Positions 9,090 to 17,167 of a stretch of DNA of 64,000 nucleotides are shown one piece after another. The stretch is taken from positions 62,001 to 126,000 of the forward strand of contig MPMG01000004.1 in assembly GCA_002238485.1 (NCBI GenBank), in the 5' to 3' direction. Position numbers and translations under genes: made by a program. Below the pieces are notes generated by a model. The model was not told the origin of the DNA. It ran no database searches and saw only the letters and a program-made list of their open reading frames with translations. Each line of letters opens with the position of its first letter. The stretch's first letter is position 1. Source of the DNA: Chloroflexi bacterium bin20 (GTDB lineage Bacteria > Chloroflexota > Anaerolineae > Aggregatilineales > Phototrophicaceae).

Positions 9090-9122
9090 CGTCCCTGTCT
9101 AGTGTAGGAAACTAGGACAGCT

Positions 9123-10433
9123 ATGGACTACAAGCAAAGTTTGCTGGACAGCATCGCCAGCCGTGAAGCGCAGATCGCGGTTGTTGGCTTGGGATATGTC
9201 GGCTTGCCTCTGGCTGTCGAATTCGCCGAGGCGGGCTTTTGCGTGCTGGGGGTGGATGTGGCTTCGGAAAAAGTGGCGCAGGTCAACGCCGGGCGCAGTT
9301 ATATCGCCGATGTGCCAGATGCGCGGCTGGCGGACCTGGTCTCGGCGGGGCGGTTGCGCGCCACAACCTGCTATGACGAGCTGCGGACGGTCGATGCCAT
9401 CAGCATTTGTGTGCCGACGCCGCTGCGCAAGACGGGCGACCCCGATATGTCGTATATCATCCAGGCGGCGCAATCCATCGCGCAGATTCGCCGTCCTGGC
9501 ATGCTCATCGTGCTAGAAAGCACCACCTACCCTGGCACCACCGAAGAGATCATCGTGCCGCGCATCGCCGGCGACGACCTGGCGCTGGGCGAAGATGTTT
9601 TTATCGCCTATTCACCTGAGCGCATCGATCCGGGCAACAGTGATTTTACGGTGCGCAATACGCCCAAAGTAGTGGGTGGCATCACCGCAGCCTGCAGCCA
9701 GGTCGCCACGGCGCTCTATGAATCGGCTGTTGAGCGCGTTGTGCCGGTGTCTTCGCCGACCGCTGCCGAGATGGTCAAATTGCTGGAAAATACCTTCCGC
9801 GCGGTGAATATCGGCTTGGTCAACGAGATGGCACTGATGTGCGACAAGCTGGGCGTCGATGTTTGGGAGGTCATTCAAGCAGCCGCCAGCAAGCCCTTCG
9901 GCTATATGCCATTTTATCCTGGTCCAGGTTTGGGCGGTCACTGCATCCCAGTCGACCCGCATTATTTGAGCTGGAAGCTGAAGACTTTGAATTACAACGC
10001 GCGCTTCATCGAGCTGGCCAGCGAGATAAATACATCCATGCCCTATTATGTGCTGGGCAAGATCACCGAAGCGCTGAACAACCTGGAGCGGTCGGTGCGC
10101 GGCTCGCGGGTCGTGGTTTTGGGCGTAGCATACAAGCGCGATGTCGATGATGTGCGCGAAAGCCCGGCGCTGGATATCCTCAGCCTGCTGCGACAACGCG
10201 GCGCTGATGTTTGCTATCACGACCCGCATGTGCCGCACGTGCGCCTGGAAAGTGATGTCGTGCTGCGCTCTGTGCCCTTCTGCACTGAGTTGCTGCGCGA
10301 CGCGCATTGCGTCGTCATCGTAACCGACCACTCAGCCACAGATTGGAAAGCCGTGCGCCGCCACAGCCAACTGATCGTTGATACGCGGCATGTCTTCCGC
10401 AATGGGGATGGCAGCCACATCATCAGCTTGTGA
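9123..10433 (+). CDS. UDP-N-acetylhexosamine / nucleotide-sugar 6-dehydrogenase (WecC/WbpA family)
   Basis: NAD-dependent four-electron oxidation of a UDP-sugar C6 alcohol to the uronic acid for a surface polysaccharide. The 436-residue protein has the Rossmann motif VVGLGYVGLPLAVEFA near the N-terminus, a middle SPERIDPGN and KVVGG region, the catalytic cysteine in PGPGLGGHCIPVDPHYLSWK, and the C-terminal KRDVDDVRESPALDI. The PFYPGPGLGGHCIPVDP form is typical of UDP-GlcNAc/UDP-ManNAc dehydrogenases rather than UDP-glucose dehydrogenases. A ManNAcA product would suit the GT26 domain two genes downstream; no WecB epimerase is visible here. The stop overlaps the next start in GTGA. Confidence 0.88.
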   Translation: MDYKQSLLDSIASREAQIAVVGLGYVGLPLAVEFAEAGFCVLGVDVASEKVAQVNAGRSYIADVPDARLADLVSAGRLRATTCYDELRTVDAISICVPTPLRKTGDPDMSYIIQAAQSIAQIRRPGMLIVLESTTYPGTTEEIIVPRIAGDDLALGEDVFIAYSPERIDPGNSDFTVRNTPKVVGGITAACSQVATALYESAVERVVPVSSPTAAEMVKLLENTFRAVNIGLVNEMALMCDKLGVDVWEVIQAAASKPFGYMPFYPGPGLGGHCIPVDPHYLSWKLKTLNYNARFIELASEINTSMPYYVLGKITEALNNLERSVRGSRVVVLGVAYKRDVDDVRESPALDILSLLRQRGADVCYHDPHVPHVRLESDVVLRSVPFCTELLRDAHCVVIVTDHSATDWKAVRRHSQLIVDTRHVFRNGDGSHIISL

Positions 10434-11551
10434 GCCTGCGCATCGCCATTGACGCCAGCCGCGCCACCGCTGTCCAGCCGACTGGCACCGAAACGTATGC
10501 CCTGCGTCTGATTCAGGCGCTGATCCTGGCCAACGAAAGCTTGGCGCAGCCATTTTACTTTCGCGTTTACTTCCGGAATAGTCCACCGGCCGAGTTGCTT
10601 CCAAGCTCTCCTCATGTCAAGCAAGTGGTGATCCCGCTGCCACGAATGTGGACGCATCTGCGCTTGGCTGCGGCGCTCTGGAGACGGCGTCACGATATCC
10701 TGTTTGTGCCGGCGCATACGTTGCCTTTTGTCTTCCCCGGCAAAGCAATCGTAACGGCGCACGATCTGGGCTACAAGCACTTTCCTGGCGCGCACCCGAC
10801 CCTGCAGAGGCTCTATCTCGATACGACCACCCGCTATAGCCAGGAGCGAGCAGCTATCGTGCTAGCCGATAGTCAGGCCAGCGCCGATGACCTGGCGCGC
10901 TTTTATGGAACGCCGCAGCACAAAATCCGCGTGATCTATCCGGGCGTGCAGGCTGCGCCGCTGTCTGCAAAGCCAGACCAGATCCAGGCTGTGCGCATGA
11001 AATACCGATTGCCACAGCGCTATTTTCTGTTCTTGGGCACTTTGCAGCCGCGCAAGAATATCGCGCGACTCGTGCAGGCATTTGCGCAATGGCAAGCTGC
11101 GACAGATGACAGCGAAACGGCGCTCGTGCTGGCGGGCGGACGCGGCTGGCTCTTTGATGAAGGCTGGCTGGACGGCGCGAGCAACCTGCGGCAAACCGGC
11201 TACATTGACGAATCCGACAAAGCCCCTCTGTTGGCTGGCGCGCTGGCATTGGTTTTTCCTAGTCTGCACGAAGGCTTCGGCTTTCCGGTTGTCGAAGCGA
11301 TGCACTGTGGCACACCGGTCATTGCCAGCAGCACATCCAGCTTGCCCGAGCTGGTCGGCGACTGCGGCATCTTGGTCGATCCGCTGGATACAACCGATAT
11401 CGCGGATGCCATGCGTCGAATCAGTGAAGACGATAGACTGCGCAGCGATCTGGGCGCGAAAGGACGAGTGCGGGCGCAGCGCTTCAGCTGGGACATTGCT
11501 GCGTTGCAGGTGCTGGATGCCTTCGCAGAGCTTGGCGCAGAGCTGCGCTAG
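10430..11551 (+). CDS. Glycosyltransferase family 4
   Basis: Retaining GT-B glycosyltransferase of 373 residues, cytoplasmic or membrane-associated, which adds a hexose or similar sugar to a lipid-linked glycan. The N-lobe is a divergent Rossmann fold; the C-lobe shows FLGTLQPRKNIARLVQAF (nucleotide-sugar binding) and the diagnostic E-x7-E region FPSLHEGFGFPVVEAMHCGT. The GTG start at 10430 overlaps the dehydrogenase stop, so the two are coupled. Donor and acceptor are unknown. Confidence 0.88.
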   Translation: MSLRIAIDASRATAVQPTGTETYALRLIQALILANESLAQPFYFRVYFRNSPPAELLPSSPHVKQVVIPLPRMWTHLRLAAALWRRRHDILFVPAHTLPFVFPGKAIVTAHDLGYKHFPGAHPTLQRLYLDTTTRYSQERAAIVLADSQASADDLARFYGTPQHKIRVIYPGVQAAPLSAKPDQIQAVRMKYRLPQRYFLFLGTLQPRKNIARLVQAFAQWQAATDDSETALVLAGGRGWLFDEGWLDGASNLRQTGYIDESDKAPLLAGALALVFPSLHEGFGFPVVEAMHCGTPVIASSTSSLPELVGDCGILVDPLDTTDIADAMRRISEDDRLRSDLGAKGRVRAQRFSWDIAALQVLDAFAELGAELR

Positions 11552-11562
11552 AATCGGCGATT

Positions 11563-13431
11563 ATGCTGAACGAACGGATTCTCCTGGTGCAGTTGGCAGA
11601 TATTGGCGATCTCATTTTGACGACGCCGGCCATCGCTGCCTTGCGAGAAGCGCATCCCAAGGCGGTCATTGACCTGCTGGCATCAGCGCAGGCGCTACCC
11701 ATTTTGCCTGACGGCTTGGTGAACGAAAGATTGTCTTTCGACCGTGCCGGCAAGAGCGCCAGCCGCGCCATGTTTGCGCCTGACAATCTGCAACTGCTGA
11801 TGCGGATTGCGTGGAAACGGTACGATACCTTGGTTTTCTTCCATCATTTCACCTTGCGCTTGGGCTTGTGGAAGTTTCGGCTGATTGCCAGAGCCAGCGG
11901 GGCGAGGCGCATCATCGGCTTGCAGAATGGCAAGGCGGGCTTCCTCACCGACTCGCTGCCTGACGAAGGCTTCGGCGCGCGGCATCAAGCGCAGTACTGG
12001 CTGGATCTGGTCGGTCTCTTGGGCGCACCCAGTCAACCGCGGCCGGCCCAAGTGCGGCGGCAGGCGCATTACAGGCTACGCGAATCGCTCGATTCGCCCA
12101 TTGTGGTCTTGCATGCTGGCAGCGGCGGTTACAGCCCGGCGCGGCGCTGGGATGTAGACAAGTTTGCCGAGCTGGCGCGGCTGCTCCAAGAAAGATGCAG
12201 CGCAAGCATCGTGATAGTTGGAGGAAAAGAGGACCGCGGAAATGAGCTTGCCGAGTCGCTGGAAGCCCCACATGTCAACCTCACAGGCAAGACCACCCTG
12301 CCGCAGCTGGCGGATATCATGGCGAATGCCGACCTCTTCGTTGGCGCGGACAGCGGCGTCATGCACATTGCAGCGGCTGTCGGCAGTCCCGTGCTGAGCC
12401 TCTTCGGCCCCAGCAATGCCAATGCCTGGCAGCCCTGGACGGTCGTGGGGCTTGCAGCCGTGCTGCGCAGCGGCGTTGCTTGCAGCCCTTGCAGCTATGT
12501 CGGGCAGACAATCGGCGCGCGGGAAGGCTGTGCTGCCCGCACCTGCATGAAACTGATCCGCCCAGCGCAGGCATTGGCGACCGCGCTTGAGCTGCTGGCT
12601 GGGCGCGAACCGGCTCGGACAACCATGCGGCCGGTCGGGCGCAGCGCCAGCAAAGGACTCAGTTTACTGGGCGTGCCGGTCGATGCTGTTTCTTATGTCG
12701 ACTTTCTCGTCTTGATCGCAGGCTGGATCGAGGCTGGCGGTGGCGCGCGCCAAGTCTGCACCGTCAATCCCGAGTTCATCATGATCGCACAGGGCGACCC
12801 GATATTCCTGGGCATTCTGCAGCGGGCGGCGCTGTGCGTGCCAGATGGCGTGGGCTTGCTCTGGGCTTGTCGGCGCAGGGGATTCGCCTTGCCAGAGCGG
12901 GTTACCGGGTCGGACGGCCTGCCACGCATCGCGCAAGCGGCCGCGCAACATGGCTGGCGGATATTTCTGCTGGGCGCAGCGCCGGGTGTTGCCGAGCAAG
13001 CCGCGGCAGTCCTCCAGAAAAATTATCCTGGACTGCAGATTGTTGACTGCTATGCCGGCAGCCCTGCCCCAGCTGAAGAAGATAGCATCGTTGCGAGGGT
13101 CAATGCCAGCTGCGCCGACATCCTTTTTGTAGCGTATGGCGCGCCACGGCAAGATAAATGGATCGCCCGCAACCTGCCGCGTCTGCGAGTATCGATGGCG
13201 ATGGGCGTTGGCGGATCACTTGACTTTATCGCCGGCCTTGTGCCGCGCGCGCCTCGCTGGATGCGTGATCGCGGCTTGGAATGGCTGTATCGGCTCTTGC
13301 GGCAACCCTGGCGCTTGAGGCGCATGTTGCGACTGCCTCGCTTCGTTTTCGGGGTTTGGCGGGCGACTGATGTACACTCATTGACAGACAATACGAAGCG
13401 AGCAAGCAAGGATGCCGACAGGTCTGGTTGA
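11563..13431 (+). CDS. Bifunctional glycosyltransferase: GT9 heptosyltransferase-like + GT26 WecG/TagA
   Basis: A 622-residue fusion. Residues 1 to about 350 are a GT9 domain: ILLVQLADIGDLILTTPAI at the N-terminus, VVLHAGSG, and the ADP-heptose-site-like FVGADSGVMHIAAAVGSPV followed by FGPSNANAWQPW. From about residue 367 (base 12661) a GT26 domain begins (LLGVPVDAVSYVDF, VNPEFIMIAQ, PDGVGLLWA, FLLGAAPG, VAYGAPRQDKWIA, GVGGSLDFIAG). GT26 enzymes transfer ManNAcA or ManNAc to lipid-linked GlcNAc. The usual bacterial form is two separate proteins. The 3' end overlaps the kinase gene by 20 bases. Confidence 0.88.
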   Translation: MLNERILLVQLADIGDLILTTPAIAALREAHPKAVIDLLASAQALPILPDGLVNERLSFDRAGKSASRAMFAPDNLQLLMRIAWKRYDTLVFFHHFTLRLGLWKFRLIARASGARRIIGLQNGKAGFLTDSLPDEGFGARHQAQYWLDLVGLLGAPSQPRPAQVRRQAHYRLRESLDSPIVVLHAGSGGYSPARRWDVDKFAELARLLQERCSASIVIVGGKEDRGNELAESLEAPHVNLTGKTTLPQLADIMANADLFVGADSGVMHIAAAVGSPVLSLFGPSNANAWQPWTVVGLAAVLRSGVACSPCSYVGQTIGAREGCAARTCMKLIRPAQALATALELLAGREPARTTMRPVGRSASKGLSLLGVPVDAVSYVDFLVLIAGWIEAGGGARQVCTVNPEFIMIAQGDPIFLGILQRAALCVPDGVGLLWACRRRGFALPERVTGSDGLPRIAQAAAQHGWRIFLLGAAPGVAEQAAAVLQKNYPGLQIVDCYAGSPAPAEEDSIVARVNASCADILFVAYGAPRQDKWIARNLPRLRVSMAMGVGGSLDFIAGLVPRAPRWMRDRGLEWLYRLLRQPWRLRRMLRLPRFVFGVWRATDVHSLTDNTKRASKDADRSG

Positions 13432-14404
13432 ATGCATTCCGCAACTGGCGGAAAAAAAAGTGTTGGTTATCGGCGATGTGATGCTGGATGAATACATCAC
13501 AGGCACGGCAACGCGTATGAGTCGGGAAGCGCCCGTGCCCGTGCTAGAGCTTGAATCCAGGCGCCATATCGCTGGCGGCGCTGCCAATCCGGCTGCAACT
13601 ATCGTCGCGCTGGGCAGCCAGGCCATTCAGGTTGGCGTTGTTGGCGCTGACGAGGCGGGCCAACGATTGCGGGGCATCTTGCGGGCCCGCGATATCGACA
13701 GCGGCGTGATCACCTGCGCAGGACGACCGACCACAGTCAAGACGCGCATCCTGGCGCAGATGGGTTTGCGCTTCCCGCAGCAGATCACGCGCATTGATAC
13801 CCTGACGCGCGCGCCCATCGATGCCGAAACCGAGGCGGAAATCAGCGCATTCGTGAATGGGCAGATCAGCTCGGTCGATGCGGCGTTGCTATCGCATTAT
13901 CACGGTGGTTTGCTGACACCATCGCTTGTCGTCCGGCTGCGAACTTTGTGCGCGGCGAACGATGTGTTGCTCACAGCCGATGTCCAGGGTGACTTCGAGA
14001 CATTCGCCGGGCTGGATGTCATCAAATGCAACGCCGACGATGCCAGGCGGGCGCTGAACCGCGAAATGACAAGCGATGCTGAATTCAGGCAGGGCGCGCT
14101 GGACTTGCACGAGCGGCTGGGCATTCAGCGGGTGACCATCATCACGCGCGGCGGGCAGGGCGCGACATGGGCGGCGGGCGGGCGGGCATGCCATTGTCCA
14201 GCGCCGCGTGTCAGCGATGTCTATGATACAGTGGGCGCGGGCGATACAGCCATCGCCACCATCACGTTGGGGCTGGCGGGCGGCTTGTCTGCGCAGGATG
14301 CGGTCAGGCTCGCCAATATTGCCAGCGGCATCGTCGTGCGCCACCTGGGGAATTATGCGCCGACGCCCGAGCAGATGCGACAAGGCATCATGGCGGCGCT
14401 ATGA
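13412..14404 (+). CDS. HldE/RfaE1-type heptose-7-phosphate kinase (PfkB family)
   Basis: 330-residue carbohydrate kinase of the ribokinase fold. The N-terminal VIGDVMLDEYITG, REAPVPVLE, and AGGAAN segments match the kinase half of HldE (D-glycero-D-manno-heptose 7-phosphate to the 1,7-bisphosphate). The catalytic base lies in DTVGAGDT near the C-terminus. The cytidylyl/adenylyl-transferase half of HldE is absent and no RfaE2 gene is visible nearby. Translation starts inside the end of the GT9-GT26 gene, whose GT9 half is expected to use activated heptose, so the two make functional sense together. A different sugar-phosphate substrate is possible. Confidence 0.8.
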   Translation: MPTGLVECIPQLAEKKVLVIGDVMLDEYITGTATRMSREAPVPVLELESRRHIAGGAANPAATIVALGSQAIQVGVVGADEAGQRLRGILRARDIDSGVITCAGRPTTVKTRILAQMGLRFPQQITRIDTLTRAPIDAETEAEISAFVNGQISSVDAALLSHYHGGLLTPSLVVRLRTLCAANDVLLTADVQGDFETFAGLDVIKCNADDARRALNREMTSDAEFRQGALDLHERLGIQRVTIITRGGQGATWAAGGRACHCPAPRVSDVYDTVGAGDTAIATITLGLAGGLSAQDAVRLANIASGIVVRHLGNYAPTPEQMRQGIMAAL

Positions 14405-14761
14405 CACCAGCTGAACGAATTCGATTGTATTGCCATCGGGGTCGGCCAGCGATGCCACCTTGGCGCCTTTGTATTCGTCAATCGGGTTGATCTCGCTGCC
14501 ATGACAAGCCAGGCCCCGTTCCATTGCCCGCTCGATATCGCGCACTTCAAAGCGCAACTGCTGCCGATTCTGTTGGGCGACCACGCCGGCGATTTCGTTG
14601 GGGCAGAGCGTCAGCTCCAGCGCGCCGATCTTGCCGCCATAGAATTGCTCGTCGCCGATGTGGACTGTGGCTTTCAGACGCGCGTCAAAAACGGCGTTGT
14701 AAAAGCGCACCATCTGGCGCATGTTCGTAGTCGCAATGGTCAGCCCGCTCAAGCGCATCAT
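14399..14761 (-). CDS. Glyoxalase/bleomycin-resistance (VOC) superfamily protein
   Basis: 120 residues forming one vicinal-oxygen-chelate unit: RLSGLTIATTNMRQMVRFYN at the start, an inner VAQQNRQQLRFEVRDIERAM, and a closing DPDGNTIEFVQL that is characteristic of the fold. A metal dioxygenase, isomerase or resistance role is possible; the substrate is not readable. The gene runs against the kinase gene (6-base overlap of stops) and head to head against the ATL gene, with the two start codons overlapping. A second in-frame ATG immediately follows the first. Confidence 0.75.
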   Translation of the reverse strand: MMRLSGLTIATTNMRQMVRFYNAVFDARLKATVHIGDEQFYGGKIGALELTLCPNEIAGVVAQQNRQQLRFEVRDIERAMERGLACHGSEINPIDEYKGAKVASLADPDGNTIEFVQLVS

Positions 14762-15191
14762 GTTTAACCCGCCTAATCCTCAAGTATTCTTCGCCACAGT
14801 CTGGGATATCGTACGGCAGATCCCGCCGGGCAGAGTCAGCAGCTATGGCCAGATCGCTTCCATGATCCCACCCACAGATTATGCCGATCCAGAAACCATG
14901 CGCCGTCTTGCGCCACGCTGGGTGGGCACGGCGATGCGCAAATCTCCGCAAGGCGCTGCGATTCCCTGGCAGCGCGTCATCAACAGCCAAGGGCGCATCA
15001 GCTTTCCGCCGGACAGCCCGCAAGCCGCAGAACAGCAGCGACTGCTGGAAAGCGAAGGAATACGCTTTGATCGCAGCGGCAAAGTCGATCTGCAGCGATA
15101 CGGCTGGCAGGGACCGCCAGAAGCCTATTTGCAAGACCAATTTCTGCTGCCACCGCGTCCTTTGCAGAAACCCCCTCGGTCTCTCATGTAA
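14760..15191 (+). CDS. Alkyltransferase-like (ATL) DNA repair protein
   Basis: 143 residues with the MGMT DNA-binding fold: VWDIVRQIPPGRVSSYGQIA, the arginine-finger helix region and WRNVG-like AMRKSP. At the active site the methyl-accepting PCHR of MGMT is replaced by IPWQRVINSQG, with Trp in the Cys position, which defines ATL proteins. These bind O6-alkylguanine and hand the lesion to nucleotide excision repair rather than removing the alkyl group. I place the start at 14760 (MFNPPNPQ); an in-frame ATG at 14721 would add 13 residues. The last 10 or so residues run into repeat-like sequence and may not be conserved. Confidence 0.82.
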   Translation: MFNPPNPQVFFATVWDIVRQIPPGRVSSYGQIASMIPPTDYADPETMRRLAPRWVGTAMRKSPQGAAIPWQRVINSQGRISFPPDSPQAAEQQRLLESEGIRFDRSGKVDLQRYGWQGPPEAYLQDQFLLPPRPLQKPPRSLM

Positions 15192-15273
15192 TGATATCGG
15201 GGCGAGCCACAGGGTCGCACGCTAACCCCCTCAATCCCCCCGTAGAGTCGGGTGGAGCAAAAGCAATCGCAGC

Positions 15274-16347
15274 CTAGAATTGCACATAGCTGTTTTCTGC
15301 CAGCACGAAGCGATGGGCGTCCGGCATGTGCGTGGCGGCGATTACGTGCGCGTTGTCGGCCAGCAAGCTGCGATCGATGCGCCCAATGATGTTGCGAATC
15401 TCGCAATTCTTCATCACGATGCTGGCTTCAATCTCGCTGCCAGCGACCACCACATTGTCGCCCAGCGATGTATAGGGGCCGACATAGCTATCGCTGATGA
15501 CCGTGTCTGCGCCGATGATGACAGGACCGCGGACGACGCTGTTGATGATGCGGCTGTTGCGACCGATCAAGACGCGGTGAGAAACTTCGCTGTCGCCTTC
15601 GATCTGCTCGCTGTTTTCGGGCGTGGGCGTATAGGGCAGCGCTTCCAGCACCAGTTGGTTTGCCATGATGATGGCGTCTGGCTTGCCGGCGTCGATCCAC
15701 CAGCCGTTCAATTCGTAGGACTCAACTGGGTGGCCGTCGCTGATGAGCACCTGGATGGCATCCGTGATTTCCAGTTCGTTGCGCCCGGATGGCTTGATGC
15801 GCTTGATGGCGTCGAAAACGGAGGGGCGGAAGAGATAAACGCCGGCGATAGCCAGGTTGGAGGGTGGCTGCTGCGGTTTTTCGACCACACGTACAATACG
15901 CCCGTTTTCGATCTCGGCGATGCCAAAGCGCGTCGGATCGGGCACTTTGCCCAGCACCACGGCGGCTTCGCTGCCCGATTGGGCAAAACCGGTCAAGAGG
16001 CTGGTCATTTTGTCCTGGAAGATATTGTCGCCCAGGAAGACGGTAAATGGCTCGTCGCCGACGAATTTTTGGCATAGCGCTGTCGCATGCGCCAGCCCAC
16101 GCTGCTCGTCCTGGACGATATAGCTAATATCCACACCAAGTTCACTGCCATCGCCCAAGTTGGATACGATCGGTGAATCCAGGCTGTTGACCACGATGCC
16201 AATATCAATCAAGCCCGCTTTTTTGAGCGCGTCTATGGCATAACTGATCAGCCAGCGGTTGGCGACCGGCACCAGCGACTTCGGCATAGTCAAAGTGACA
16301 GGGCGCAGGCGCGTGCCCTGCCCCGCCGCAAGTATGAGTGCCTTCAT
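15274..16347 (-). CDS. Long-form glucose-1-phosphate thymidylyltransferase (RmlA-long)
   Basis: Condenses a sugar 1-phosphate with dTTP (or another NTP) for cell-surface glycan or secondary glycoside synthesis. The 357-residue protein has the nucleotidyltransferase signature ALILAAGQGTRLRPVT, the FLGDNIF metal-binding loop and NGWWIDAGKPDAII, then about 110 residues of hexapeptide-type beta-helix (IGRNSRIINSVVRGPVIIGA and similar). That length and tail fit the long RmlA branch rather than the 290-residue rhamnose-pathway RmlA. The ATG at 16347 is chosen over an upstream frame because GGGAGA precedes it. Exact nucleotide and sugar are uncertain. Confidence 0.82.
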   Translation of the reverse strand: MKALILAAGQGTRLRPVTLTMPKSLVPVANRWLISYAIDALKKAGLIDIGIVVNSLDSPIVSNLGDGSELGVDISYIVQDEQRGLAHATALCQKFVGDEPFTVFLGDNIFQDKMTSLLTGFAQSGSEAAVVLGKVPDPTRFGIAEIENGRIVRVVEKPQQPPSNLAIAGVYLFRPSVFDAIKRIKPSGRNELEITDAIQVLISDGHPVESYELNGWWIDAGKPDAIIMANQLVLEALPYTPTPENSEQIEGDSEVSHRVLIGRNSRIINSVVRGPVIIGADTVISDSYVGPYTSLGDNVVVAGSEIEASIVMKNCEIRNIIGRIDRSLLADNAHVIAATHMPDAHRFVLAENSYVQF

Positions 16348-16429
16348 CGAGTGTCTCCCTGTTTTCCGCCAGTCGCGACGCTGCCAGCATACTAGCAGAG
16401 CTTGCCAAAATGCGACAGGCGCAGGCGGC

Positions 16430-17167
16430 TCAGCTGCGTTGACGCATGACTTCAAAAGCGATGATGGCGGCTGCGCTAACCGTGCCCAGCGAGCCCGAAA
16501 ACTCGCGCCCATAGGGGATGCGCAACTGCATATCGGCGCGCTGCAGCATAGAACGGGTCAGTCCGCGGCGCTCGCCACCGATCAGCAGAAAAAGCGGCTG
16601 GGTCAGGTCGGCGGAGAAAAGAGCTGTCGAGTGGTCAATGTTGTCAGTCTGCACGATGACCAGACCCTGCGCTCGGAAAAACTCAGCAGCTTCGGCGGAA
16701 TTCTGCGCGATCGCCATAGGAATGCGTTCGCTGGCGCCAGCGCTGGCACGCCCGACAATTGCGCTGGCGCTGGTCCAGTTGCGCGGTCGGACGACCAGCC
16801 CATGAGCGCCGGCCACATACAAGGCGCGGATCACCCCGCCAAAGTTATAAGGGTCTTCGATGCCGTCCAGCATAACAATGAAAGCGGCTGAATCGACCTC
16901 CATCAGCGCATCCAGCGAGGAAAATCGGCGCTCGCCCACAACTGCCACCAGGCCGCCATGGCTTGTGCCGATTGCCATGCCATCAATGTCGGCGCGCGGA
17001 CGGTAGGTCAAGGGGATGCCCGCTGCATCGGCTTGACGCGCAATCTGGCTCAGATGCCAGTCGTAGCGCTTTTTCTCATCTATCAGCAGCTGATGTATCG
17101 TCCGCGAGCCGGCATCCAGCGCCGCCTGGACCGACAGCCGACCTTCCAGCAGCGTCTGCGCCGACAT
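16430..17167 (-). CDS. rlmB: SpoU-family 23S rRNA 2'-O-methyltransferase (RlmB-like)
   Basis: 245-residue SPOUT methyltransferase using S-adenosylmethionine on rRNA ribose. An N-terminal L30e-like RNA-binding part (residues 1-75) is followed by the trefoil-knot domain: GIEDPYNFGGVIRALYVAG, LLIGGERRGLT and IPYGREFSGSLGTVSAAAII. In the last motif the family's usual SLNVSxA reads SLGTVSAA, so the expected asparagine is displaced. Its start shares one base with the mazG stop (TGATG). It is the last gene of the ribosomal block. RlmB is the best guess; a tRNA TrmH role is an alternative. Confidence 0.8.
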   Translation of the reverse strand: MSAQTLLEGRLSVQAALDAGSRTIHQLLIDEKKRYDWHLSQIARQADAAGIPLTYRPRADIDGMAIGTSHGGLVAVVGERRFSSLDALMEVDSAAFIVMLDGIEDPYNFGGVIRALYVAGAHGLVVRPRNWTSASAIVGRASAGASERIPMAIAQNSAEAAEFFRAQGLVIVQTDNIDHSTALFSADLTQPLFLLIGGERRGLTRSMLQRADMQLRIPYGREFSGSLGTVSAAAIIAFEVMRQRS

